Below, piece after piece: positions 1 to 5,592 of a stretch of DNA of 8,039 bases. Both the position numbers and the translations under genes were made by a program. The notes under the pieces were generated by a model. It saw nothing but the letters and a program-made list of their open reading frames with translations, was not told where the DNA came from and made no database searches. Each line of letters starts with the position of its first letter. The first letter of the stretch is position 1. This DNA comes from Propionibacteriaceae bacterium (lineage in GTDB: Bacteria; Actinomycetota; Actinomycetes; Propionibacteriales; Propionibacteriaceae): assembly GCA_031272685.1 (NCBI GenBank), contig JAISTI010000006.1:1-8039 (forward strand), given 5' to 3'.

Positions 1-14
1 CCACCCTTGTGAAT

Positions 15-30
15 CAACTCTCAGGAGTTG
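15..30 (-). terminator. Small hairpin over the glgC stop codon
   Basis: CAACTC (15-20) and GAGTTG (25-30) form a 6-bp stem around a 4-nt loop, with the glgC TGA in the loop and stem edge. No T-run follows in the glgC direction within the window, so a role in termination is uncertain. Confidence 0.2.
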
Positions 31-1241
31 GTGACGTGCGTGTTCTTCGGCACGACGGTGATGTCGCCGGAGACGACGAAGCCGCGGGCGATGTCCTGCT
101 CGTGGTCGACGCCGATCTGCACGCCTTCGTCAACCACCACGTTCTTGTCGAGAATCGCAGCCTTGACGGTGGCGTGGCGGCCGATCTTGCAGTTGTTGAA
201 CAAGACCGAGCCTTCGACGCGGGCCCAGGTGTCCACCATCACGTTCGGGGAGAGCACCGAATAGGAGACGTCGCCGCCGGAGATGATGCAGCCGTTGGAG
301 ACGATGGAGTCTTCCGCGGTGCCGCGCATGACGAATTTCGCGCCGGGAAGCTGCGCCTGCGCCGTCCAGATCGGCCAGCGGTTGTTGTACAGGTTGAACT
401 CCGGATTCACCGAGACGAGATCCATGTGGGCGGCGTGGTAGGCGGCGATGGAGCCGACGTCGCGCCAATAGTTGCGGTCTTTGTCGGTGGAGCCGGGCAC
501 GTCGTTGGTGGTGAAGTCGTACACCTGCGCCTGCCCGCCGCTGACGAAACCGGGGATGATGTTGCCGCCCATGTCGTGGCGGGATTCGGTGTCTTCGGCG
601 TCTTCGTTCAGCGCCTCCACGAACGCCTTGCGGGTGAAAACGTAGTTGCCCATGGAGGCGAAGGACTCTTCGGGCGAATCGGGCAAGCCGGGCGGATCCT
701 TCGGCTTTTCCAGGAAGGCGCGGATTCTGCCGTCCGCCCCGGCGTCGATAATGCCAAAAGCGGACGCCTCCGCGCGCGGAACCCGGATGCCGGCCACCGT
801 GCACCCCAGCCCGGAGTCGATGTGGGCGTTCACCATCTGCTCGACGTCCATACGGTAGATGTTGTCGGCCCCGAAAACCACCACATAGTCGGGGTCTTCG
901 TCGCGGATCAGGTTCATGGATTGCCAGATCGCGTCCGCGCTGCCCTGGAACCACTGCTTGCCGGTGCGCTGCTGCGCCGGGACGGACGTGACATACGCCC
1001 CCAGCATGGTGGACAGCCGCCAGGCCACCGAAACGTGCCGGTCGAGGGAGTGCGACTTGTATTGCGTCAGCACGCAGATCTTCGTCAAGTCTGAGTTGAC
1101 GAGGTTGGACAGCACGAAATCGATGAGGCGGTAGGTGCCGCCGAACGGGACGGCGGGCTTGGCGCGGTCGGCGGTGAGGGGCATCAGGCGCTTGCCTTCA
1201 CCGCCGGCGAGGACGATCGACAGGACACGAGGTCTTTCCAT
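21..1241 (-). CDS. glgC: Glucose-1-phosphate adenylyltransferase (ADP-glucose pyrophosphorylase)
   Basis: This cytosolic enzyme makes ADP-glucose from glucose-1-phosphate and ATP, the committed step of bacterial glycogen and alpha-glucan synthesis. The 406-residue product is full length for the family. The nucleotidyltransferase domain opens with LAGGEGKRL (residues 11-19) and a conserved K28-P29. It continues with WFQGSADA (97-104), [10 protein letters not shown] (123-132, with the likely catalytic Asp126) and FLEKP (176-180), whose Lys179 matches the glucose-1-phosphate-binding Lys of E. coli GlgC. From about residue 300 the C-terminal part has the hydrophobic repeat pattern of a left-handed beta-helix, ending in VVPKNTHV. 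The ATG at 1241 is the natural start because [14 protein letters not shown] matches homologues. No Shine-Dalgarno sequence precedes it, but a promoter ends 6 nt upstream, so the mRNA is probably leaderless. The gene diverges from the glycosyltransferase that uses its product. Confidence 0.97.
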   Translation of the reverse strand: MERPRVLSIVLAGGEGKRLMPLTADRAKPAVPFGGTYRLIDFVLSNLVNSDLTKICVLTQYKSHSLDRHVSVAWRLSTMLGAYVTSVPAQQRTGKQWFQGSADAIWQSMNLIRDEDPDYVVVFGADNIYRMDVEQMVNAHIDSGLGCTVAGIRVPRAEASAFGIIDAGADGRIRAFLEKPKDPPGLPDSPEESFASMGNYVFTRKAFVEALNEDAEDTESRHDMGGNIIPGFVSGGQAQVYDFTTNDVPGSTDKDRNYWRDVGSIAAYHAAHMDLVSVNPEFNLYNNRWPIWTAQAQLPGAKFVMRGTAEDSIVSNGCIISGGDVSYSVLSPNVMVDTWARVEGSVLFNNCKIGRHATVKAAILDKNVVVDEGVQIGVDHEQDIARGFVVSGDITVVPKNTHVTNS

Positions 1242-1247
1242 ACCACG

Positions 1248-1276
1248 AACCTAGAGGGAATCCGCCGCGCTCACAA
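1248..1276 (-). promoter_or_regulatory. Predicted promoter of glgC (leaderless)
   Basis: On the minus strand TTGTGA (1276-1271) and TAGGTT (1253-1248) are separated by exactly 17 nt, a good match to the main vegetative sigma factor consensus. The -10 hexamer ends 6 nt before the glgC ATG, which places the predicted transcription start at or next to the A of ATG. It is the only site of this type in the window with both a recognisable -35 and -10. Confidence 0.65.
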
Positions 1277-1321
1277 GGGGAACCGCTGAAAAACCGGAGA
1301 GTTTTGTGCAAGCATTGCCCC

Positions 1322-2506
1322 ATGAAGGTCTCGATCCTCACCCGCGAATACCCCCCCTACATCTATGGAGGCGCCGGCGTGCACGTCGGCCAGTTGGTGC
1401 CGCAGTTGCGCAAGATCGTCGAGCATGTGGACGTGCAAGCGATGGGCGAGCCGCGCGAAGGGGCGACGGCGCACCCGGAAAACTATCCGGCCGGCGCGAA
1501 CGCCGCCATCCGCATCCTCGGCACCGACATCGCCATGGCCAACGCCATCCCGGAAGACACCGACGTCATCCACTCCCACACCTGGTACGCCAATTTCGCC
1601 GGCCTGGTCGGCTCGCTCTACCTCGACGTGCCGCATGTGGTCACCTCCCACTCGCTGGAGCCGCACCGGCCCTGGAAAGCCGAACAACTCGGCGGCGGCT
1701 ACCGGGTGTCCTCCTGGGCGGAAAAGACCGCCTTCGAGGCGGCGGCGGCCGTCATCTCGGTGAGCGCCGGGATGCGCAAAGACGTGCTCGCCTCCTATCC
1801 GGATTTGGATCCCAGCCGGGTGTACGTGGTGCGCAACGGCATCGACACCGAAGAATTCAAACCCGACCCGGGCACCGACATCGTCAACGGCCTCCATGTC
1901 GACCTCGACCGGCCTTTGGTGGTTTTCGTCGGCCGAATCACCCGCCAGAAGGGGCTGGTGCACCTGGTGCGGGCCGCCAAGGATTTCGACCCCGACACCC
2001 AGTTGCTGCTGCTGGCCGGAGCGCCAGACACGCCCGAGATCGCCGCCGAGTTCGACGAGGCGTTCACCGCCCTGAGCAAGACCCGCCCGGTCACCTGGGT
2101 GCAGGAGATGCTGCCACGCGCCTCGGTGCGCCAGGTGCTCACCCACGCGACCGTCTTCGCCTGCCCGTCCATCTACGAGCCGCTCGGCATCGTGAACTTG
2201 GAGGCGATGGCCTGCGAGACGGCGGTCGTCGCCTCGGCGGTGGGCGGCATTCCGGAGGTGGTGGTGGACGGCGAGACCGGCCTGCTGGTGCCCTACGACC
2301 CGGAGCAGGCGGCAGATCCGGCGTATGTGGCCGCCTTCGAGGCGAAATTCGCGCAAGACGTCAACACCCTGACCCGTGATCCGGAAAAGGCCCGGCAGTT
2401 CGGGAAGGCGGGCCGGCGGCGCTGCATCGAGGAGTTTTCGTGGGAGAAAATCGCCAGGGAGACGGTGGCCGTGTACGAGAAGGCGATCGCCTGGCACAAC
2501 CGCTGA
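1322..2506 (+). CDS. glgM: GT4-family glycogen synthase / maltose-1-phosphate synthase (GlgA/GlgM type)
   Basis: This is a cytosolic retaining glycosyltransferase that uses ADP-glucose. It is the short actinobacterial GT4 type (394 residues), not the longer GT5 synthase of E. coli. Visible motifs are YGGAGVHV (15-22) at the N-terminal nucleotide-sugar loop, TSHSLEPHRPW (108-118), VGRITRQKG (203-211, with basic Arg205 and Lys210) and EPLGIVNLE (286-294), the GT4 E-x7-E motif. The mycobacterial relative, first called GlgA, was shown to be GlgM, which joins ADP-glucose to glucose-1-phosphate to give maltose-1-phosphate for GlgE. Motifs alone cannot separate GlgM from GlgA. The start is ambiguous. 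The ATG at 1322 gives the N-terminus seen in homologues (MKVSILTREYPP) but has no Shine-Dalgarno sequence; an in-frame TTG at 1304, which adds 6 residues, follows GGAGAG at 1295-1300. The ATG would be leaderless, with AAGCAT at 1310-1315 as a weak -10. Confidence 0.93.
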   Translation: MKVSILTREYPPYIYGGAGVHVGQLVPQLRKIVEHVDVQAMGEPREGATAHPENYPAGANAAIRILGTDIAMANAIPEDTDVIHSHTWYANFAGLVGSLYLDVPHVVTSHSLEPHRPWKAEQLGGGYRVSSWAEKTAFEAAAAVISVSAGMRKDVLASYPDLDPSRVYVVRNGIDTEEFKPDPGTDIVNGLHVDLDRPLVVFVGRITRQKGLVHLVRAAKDFDPDTQLLLLAGAPDTPEIAAEFDEAFTALSKTRPVTWVQEMLPRASVRQVLTHATVFACPSIYEPLGIVNLEAMACETAVVASAVGGIPEVVVDGETGLLVPYDPEQAADPAYVAAFEAKFAQDVNTLTRDPEKARQFGKAGRRRCIEEFSWEKIARETVAVYEKAIAWHNR

Positions 2507-2530
2507 GCGGCTGCGGCCGCCGCGGCTCAG
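2503..2530. terminator. Hairpin between convergent glgM and DUF3117 genes
   Basis: CTGAGC (2503-2508) and GCTCAG (2525-2530) form a 6-bp stem. It extends inward past single mismatches with GC pairs around the palindrome GCGGCCGC (2513-2520). The TGA of the transferase and the TGA of the opposite-strand DUF3117 gene both lie in the outer stem, so the same hairpin can form in both transcripts. No T-run follows on either side, so it may act in termination, RNA end stability or collision control rather than as a textbook intrinsic terminator. Confidence 0.5.
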
Positions 2531-2700
2531 ATGTGCGGCAGCACCCCTTCGAGGGCGTCTTTGAGATCGCGGACTTCCTGCGCGTTGAGTTCGATGACGA
2601 GTCGGCCGCCGCCTTCGGCGGGGATGCGCATGACGATGATGCGGCCTTCTTTCGTCACTTCAATCAGACCGTCACCGGTCCGCGGCTTCATGGCTGCCAT
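2527..2700 (-). CDS. DUF3117 family small protein
   Basis: This 57-residue protein belongs to the DUF3117 family, which is widespread in actinobacteria and has no established function that I know of. It carries the family's N-terminal signature MKPRTGDGLIEVTKEGR (residues 4-20), followed by alternating strands (IIVMRIP, GGRLVIELN) and a short C-terminal helix. That suggests a compact beta-sheet domain of cytosolic type, with no signal peptide or membrane segment. The ATG at 2700 is favoured because MAAMKPRTGDG is the usual start and GAGGA lies 5 nt upstream. An ATG at 2691 is also in frame. The first 29 nt overlap the end of the DivIVA-domain gene in another frame, which suggests translational coupling. 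In mycobacteria the homologue (Rv1211) likewise sits beside the glgM/glgC pair. Confidence 0.92.
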   Translation of the reverse strand: MAAMKPRTGDGLIEVTKEGRIIVMRIPAEGGGRLVIELNAQEVRDLKDALEGVLPHI

Positions 2701-3061
2701 CTTGATCCTCATCTGTTGGAGACAACGTCGCCATTTTACCCCAATCGCCGTCCCCGTCCGAATCCGCGGGCACGGCTTCGGCGGGCGCTTCCGCCTCCGG
2801 CTCATCCGCCGGTGAACCCTCCAATTGCTGCGCGACAAGCTCTAACAGCGCGTCCACCTGGGTGGCCGAGTAGCCATTGCGGCCGGCTGCGGAGAACCGG
2901 TAGGCGCGCAACTCGTCGGCGGTGATGTCCCCCTCCGGCAGCCCGGTCGGGGCGGGCAAATCCACGACTTTCTTCGGCAAGGTGCCGTGCTGCCACACGC
3001 CGATGACGAAAACGCCGCCGAGGAAAATCAGCGCGCCCAGCGCCCACAAGAACCAGTCCAT
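2672..3061 (-). CDS. Membrane-anchored DivIVA-domain protein
   Basis: This 129-residue protein has three parts. Residues 4-23 are a hydrophobic single membrane segment (FLWALGALIFLGGVFVIGVW). Residues 45-80 resemble the short DivIVA domain, with the ELRAYRF...GRNGYSATQVDALLELV pattern. Residues 81-129 form a disordered-looking acidic tail rich in Glu, Asp, Ala and Pro. The segment order (hydrophobic N-terminus, then a basic KK pair) predicts an anchored protein with most of its length in the cytoplasm. A link to cell-pole or division machinery is only suggested by the domain. A similar protein occupies the same neighbourhood in mycobacteria (near Rv1209). The gene has its own -10-like hexamer TAGACT ending 6 nt before the ATG, so it may be expressed separately from LOG, 27 nt upstream. 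Its last 29 nt overlap the DUF3117 gene. Confidence 0.85.
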   Translation of the reverse strand: MDWFLWALGALIFLGGVFVIGVWQHGTLPKKVVDLPAPTGLPEGDITADELRAYRFSAAGRNGYSATQVDALLELVAQQLEGSPADEPEAEAPAEAVPADSDGDGDWGKMATLSPTDEDQDGSHEAADR

Positions 3062-3067
3062 ATCCGC

Positions 3068-3073
3068 AGTCTA
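3068..3073 (-). promoter_or_regulatory. -10 element, DivIVA-domain gene
   Basis: TAGACT on the minus strand ends 6 nt before the ATG at 3061, inside the 27-nt gap after the LOG stop codon. I see no good -35 hexamer and no strong Shine-Dalgarno sequence. The spacing is the same as at glgC, LOG and rsmI, which is the main reason to believe it. Confidence 0.45.
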
Positions 3074-3088
3074 TGCGAACCACACTGC

Positions 3089-3805
3089 TCAGACGCCGCC
3101 CGTCGCCGCTTTCACAGCCTCCTCGGGGTCGTCGGTGATGATCATGGCCGTCAGGTCGATTTCGTCGATGTATTGGCGGGCGAGCATCTGTTCGCGCATC
3201 CAGCCGATAAGGCCGTTCCAGTATTCGCTTCCGAAGAGCACGACTGGGAAATGCTCGATCTTGCCAGTCTGCGCCAAGGTGACGGCCTCGAAGAACTCGT
3301 CCATGGTTCCGAAGCCGCCGGGCAGCACGATGAAGCCCTGGGAGTACTTGACGAACATGACCTTGCGGACGAAGAAATAGCGGAAGTTCACCCCAAGGGT
3401 GATGTACGGGTTGAGCACCTGCTCGTGCGGCAGCTCGATGCCAAGGCCGACGGACACGCCGTCTTCCTCCCAGGCACCGCGATTGGCCGCCTGCATCACG
3501 CCGGGGCCGCCGCCGGTTATCACCGCCCGCCCGGCCCGCACCAGCAGCCGGGCCATCTGCTCAGCGGCTTTGGCGAACGGATCGTCTTCGGCGATGCGGG
3601 CGGAGCCGAAAACCGCCACGGCCGGGCCGAGCTGGGCCAGCGCCCCAAACCCTTCCACGAATTCCGCCTGGATGCGCAGCGCCCGCCAGGCGTCGTAGTG
3701 GACCCAGTGTTCCTCGCCCAGGTTCTCCAGCAGCCGCAGGTCGGCGGTGGTGACTTTGCCATGGATGTGCCGGCGGATCTCCGGCCCGAATGCCCTCTTC
3801 GTCAT
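3089..3805 (-). CDS. LOG-family (TIGR00730) nucleoside monophosphate phosphoribohydrolase
   Basis: This is a Rossmann-fold LOG-family protein. Characterised members release the base from nucleoside 5'-monophosphates, including cytokinin ribotides, which plants and some actinobacteria use; the true substrate here is unknown. The 238-residue product has the nucleotide-binding GGGPGVM (98-104), the basic pair R147-K148 and the family signature PGGFGTMDE (162-170), whose Glu170 is a conserved active-site residue. It is the long form, with about 60 extra N-terminal residues (including WVHYDAWRALRIQAEFVEGFG, 34-54) compared with LOG proteins of about 190 residues. This form is common in actinobacteria near dapE and folP, neither of which is present here. 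The ATG at 3805 is preceded by a -10-like TAAAAT with a 6-nt gap and no Shine-Dalgarno sequence, suggesting a leaderless mRNA. A tRNA gene ends only 24 nt upstream. Confidence 0.92.
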   Translation of the reverse strand: MTKRAFGPEIRRHIHGKVTTADLRLLENLGEEHWVHYDAWRALRIQAEFVEGFGALAQLGPAVAVFGSARIAEDDPFAKAAEQMARLLVRAGRAVITGGGPGVMQAANRGAWEEDGVSVGLGIELPHEQVLNPYITLGVNFRYFFVRKVMFVKYSQGFIVLPGGFGTMDEFFEAVTLAQTGKIEHFPVVLFGSEYWNGLIGWMREQMLARQYIDEIDLTAMIITDDPEEAVKAATGGV

Positions 3806-3824
3806 GGCGCGATTTTATTGCGCC
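3806..3824. repeat. Inverted repeat abutting the LOG start codon
   Basis: GGCGC (3806-3810) and GCGCC (3820-3824) flank a 9-nt AT-rich loop. The repeat touches the LOG ATG, and the loop holds the predicted -10. Transcripts reading in from the tRNA gene would carry this hairpin directly before the ATG, whereas a leaderless transcript would not. Confidence 0.5.
3812..3817 (-). promoter_or_regulatory. -10 element, LOG gene
   Basis: TAAAAT on the minus strand is the closest match to TATAAT in the window and ends 6 nt before the ATG at 3805. The region 17 nt further upstream is the 3' end of the tRNA gene, where TACCCA occupies the -35 place and matches poorly. A transcription start at the ATG, with a leaderless mRNA, is expected. 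Confidence 0.55.
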
Positions 3825-3829
3825 GGAAG

Positions 3830-3908
3830 CTCCCTGGGTAGGAGTCGAACCTACTTCGCTAATCCTGATTCAAAGTCAGGCGGGCCCTGCCGAAAGACCA
3901 ACCAGGGA
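3830..3908 (-). tRNA. tRNA-Gln (anticodon UUG)
   Basis: On the minus strand the acceptor arms TCCCTGG and CCAGGGA pair perfectly (7 bp). The anticodon arm is CCTGA, loop CTTTGAA, TCAGG (anticodon TTG), and the T arm is GTAGG, loop TTCGACT, CCTAC. The first pair is U1-A72 and the discriminator base is G, both typical of tRNA-Gln. CCA is not encoded. Two parts are unusual. The D arm (GGTC, loop TTTCGGCAG, GGCC) keeps G18-G19 and A21 but has T in place of A14, and is followed by a 2-nt linker. The variable region is 9 nt (ATTAGCGAA) instead of about 5. The perfect stems argue for a working tRNA. Actinobacteria usually charge tRNA-Gln through Glu-tRNA-Gln and GatCAB. Confidence 0.87.
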
Positions 3909-3930
3909 ATGGCACGTCCGATTATTGCAA

Positions 3931-3936
3931 ATGATA
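3931..3936 (-). promoter_or_regulatory. Possible -10 element of the tRNA-Gln gene
   Basis: TATCAT on the minus strand lies 22 nt before the mature tRNA 5' end, which would give a 5' leader of about 15 nt for RNase P to remove. No convincing -35 is visible. The palindrome at 3942-3957 would lie in its spacer and -35 region. Confidence 0.3.
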
Positions 3937-3941
3937 CGATT

Positions 3942-3957
3942 GCTACGTTAGCGTAAC
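3942..3957. promoter_or_regulatory. Imperfect palindrome, candidate TetR operator
   Basis: GCTACGTTAGCGTAAC has symmetric half-sites, TACG (3944-3947) and CGTA (3952-3955), with an outer G-C match and a near-symmetric TTAG centre. It lies in the gap between the tRNA-Gln gene and the divergent tetR gene. It overlaps TAACTT (3954-3959), a possible -10 for tetR. This is the usual place for an autoregulatory TetR operator, but the length and imperfect symmetry leave room for chance. Confidence 0.35.
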
Positions 3958-4017
3958 TTGAAATTCGCGCCAAAGTTGCGCTGGGGACCGCGGAAGACGC
4001 GACAGAGAGGTGGCGAA

Positions 4018-4701
4018 ATGGCGGAACGCGCCAAGCCCACGGCGGACGGCAAGCAGCGCCGGATGCGGCGCAACGACCGCCGCCAGCAGATCATCGACAT
4101 CGCCCGCAAGGCGTTTGCGGAATACGGCTATTTCGGCTCGTCCATCGAGTACATCGCCGAGGAGGCCGGGGTGTCCAAGCCGATCATCTATGACCACTTC
4201 GGCGACAAGGAGGGCCTGTACTCGGCCGTCGTGGACGCGGAGATGAAGATCCTGACGAAGATGGTTTTCGACGCGGTGCGGGATGTGCAGGACGATGTCT
4301 TCTCGCACCTGGCCCGCTCGGCGCTGGCCATTCTCACCTACGCCGAAGAACGCCCGCTCGGCTTTCAGATCATCGCCCGCTTCCCGCGCTCCTACGAGCC
4401 GCGCGACCCCGGCCCGTGGCAGCCGACGCTCCTGGACGATTTCGCCGACCGGCTGGCCAAAGAATTCCGGGTGGTGCTCACCCAATTCGGCCACGACCCG
4501 GTGACGATGGGCATTTACACGCACATGATCATCGGGGCGGTGGAGCTGGCCACTCGCTGGTGGGGCCTGCACGGCGGGGAACACGGGATTACCAAAGAGC
4601 AGATGGCGGCTTTCTGCACCGGCTTCAACTGGTACGGCGTGGACAAACTGCCGCTGAAACCGCCGCCGCTGCCGCCGATGGAAACCCCCGACCCGGAATA
4701 G
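4018..4701 (+). CDS. TetR/AcrR-family transcriptional regulator
   Basis: This is a 227-residue DNA-binding regulator. The N-terminal TetR helix-turn-helix spans about residues 20-70. It includes RQQIIDIARKAFAEYG (22-37), SIEYIAEEAGVSK (42-54) and the recognition-helix region PIIYDHFGDKEGLY (55-68). The rest is a helical ligand-binding and dimerisation domain of unknown specificity, ending in a proline-rich tail (PLKPPPLPPMETPDPE). The ATG at 4018 is chosen because AGAGAGG lies 7 nt upstream and the HTH begins at the usual distance. An in-frame TTG at 3958 would add 20 residues and overlap the candidate operator. The stop codon ends at 4701 and the opposite-strand ispE stop begins at 4702. No transporter or enzyme that it clearly controls is adjacent, so autoregulation through the upstream palindrome is the only target I can suggest. 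Confidence 0.92.
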   Translation: MAERAKPTADGKQRRMRRNDRRQQIIDIARKAFAEYGYFGSSIEYIAEEAGVSKPIIYDHFGDKEGLYSAVVDAEMKILTKMVFDAVRDVQDDVFSHLARSALAILTYAEERPLGFQIIARFPRSYEPRDPGPWQPTLLDDFADRLAKEFRVVLTQFGHDPVTMGIYTHMIIGAVELATRWWGLHGGEHGITKEQMAAFCTGFNWYGVDKLPLKPPPLPPMETPDPE

Positions 4702-5592
4702 TCAGCCGCCCAACGGCCCGCTGACCGGGCCGGAGACGGCCAGCGCGCGCGCCACCCCAGGCGCGTTGCCCAGCCGCAAGGCGGCTTCCCGCGCCGCGTC
4801 CGCGCCCGGCAGTAAAAAGGCCACCGTGGGGCCGGAGCCGGAAATCACCGCGCCGTGCGCCCCCAACCCGTCCGCAAGGCTCAACAACTCCCCCAGCTCG
4901 GGGCGCAGGCTGACGGCGGCGGCGGCCAGGTCGTTGCGCAGCTCTTTGCCGACCCGCCGGGCGTCGGCGGAGGCCAGCGCCTGCAGCAGCTCGTCGGGAG
5001 CTTCTTTCACGAAGGGGACGGCGGGCAGCTCGTCGAAACGGCGGAAGACCTCCGGGGTGGACATTCCTTGATGGGCCAGCGCCAGCGCCCAGTGGTATTC
5101 GCCATGGCTGCGGACGGGCCGCAGCTTGTCGCCGCGGTTCACCCCGAGGGCGGTGCCGCCGAGCAGGCAGAAGGGCACGTCGGCGCCAAGTTCCGCGGCC
5201 AATCCCAGCAGCTCTTCTTGGGTCAAGCCGCAGCCCCACAGCTTGTCGCAGGCGGCCAGGGCGGCGGCGGCGTCGGCCGATCCCCCGGCCATCCCCCCAG
5301 CGATGGGGATGCGCTTGTCGATGGTGAGCCGCGCTCCCGGCCCGCCTGCGGGAAAACACCTGCCGGCCAGCAGATTCGCCGCCTTCACCGCCAGATTCCG
5401 ACTGTCGGCAGGCAAGCCGTTGGGGCGGGTGAACCTGACGCTGACCTCGTCGGCTTCTTCGGCGGTCAGCTCGTCCCACACCCCCACCGCTTGGAAGACG
5501 GTGACGAGCGGGTGGTAGCCGTCCGCCCGCCGCGGGCCGGCGCGCAGGCTGAGGTTGATCTTCCCGGGAACCCGGACGGTGACGCTAGCCAT
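4702..5592 (-). CDS. ispE: 4-diphosphocytidyl-2-C-methyl-D-erythritol kinase
   Basis: This cytosolic GHMP kinase phosphorylates the 2-hydroxyl of CDP-methylerythritol with ATP, the fourth step of the MEP (non-mevalonate) route to isoprenoids. The 296-residue product is full length. The three GHMP motifs are PGKINLSL (9-16, with Lys11), the phosphate-binding loop [18 protein letters not shown] (95-112) and [10 protein letters not shown] (251-260). GADVPF (136-141) holds the expected catalytic Asp138. The ATG at 5592 overlaps the end of rsmA by 8 nt, and AGGTGG lies just upstream within rsmA, so the two are probably co-transcribed and coupled. The order rsmA-ispE is common in actinobacteria. 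The gene's 3' end abuts the stop codon of the opposite-strand tetR gene with no base between them. Confidence 0.97.
   Translation of the reverse strand: MASVTVRVPGKINLSLRAGPRRADGYHPLVTVFQAVGVWDELTAEEADEVSVRFTRPNGLPADSRNLAVKAANLLAGRCFPAGGPGARLTIDKRIPIAGGMAGGSADAAAALAACDKLWGCGLTQEELLGLAAELGADVPFCLLGGTALGVNRGDKLRPVRSHGEYHWALALAHQGMSTPEVFRRFDELPAVPFVKEAPDELLQALASADARRVGKELRNDLAAAAVSLRPELGELLSLADGLGAHGAVISGSGPTVAFLLPGADAAREAALRLGNAPGVARALAVSGPVSGPLGG
4714..4732 (+). terminator. GC-rich hairpin after tetR
   Basis: CGGCCCG (4714-4720), loop CTGAC and CGGGCCG (4726-4732) form a perfect 7-bp stem starting 13 nt after the tetR stop codon. It lies inside the last codons of the convergent ispE gene. No T-run follows, so it is at best a U-tract-less terminator or RNA-end stabiliser. 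GC-rich DNA gives such stems by chance fairly often. Confidence 0.3.

Noticed and set aside
9..1094. Long plus-strand open frame opposite glgC (361 codons)
   Set aside because: Antisense shadow of a certain gene in high-GC DNA. The translation is low-complexity (Val, Asp, Gly, Ala, His) and has no recognisable domain.
1271..2497. Long minus-strand open frame opposite the glycosyltransferase (408 codons)
   Set aside because: Same kind of GC-driven shadow; it is His/Gly/Val/Arg-rich with no family features, whereas the sense frame has all GT4 motifs.
2513..2520. GCGGCCGC palindrome as a protein-binding site
   Set aside because: Short GC palindromes are expected in this base composition. It is better explained as the tip of the hairpin between the convergent genes.
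3958..4017. TTG start adding 20 residues to the TetR protein
   Set aside because: It overlaps the candidate operator and -10 and has no ribosome site. The ATG at 4018 has AGAGAGG at good spacing and the usual distance to the HTH.
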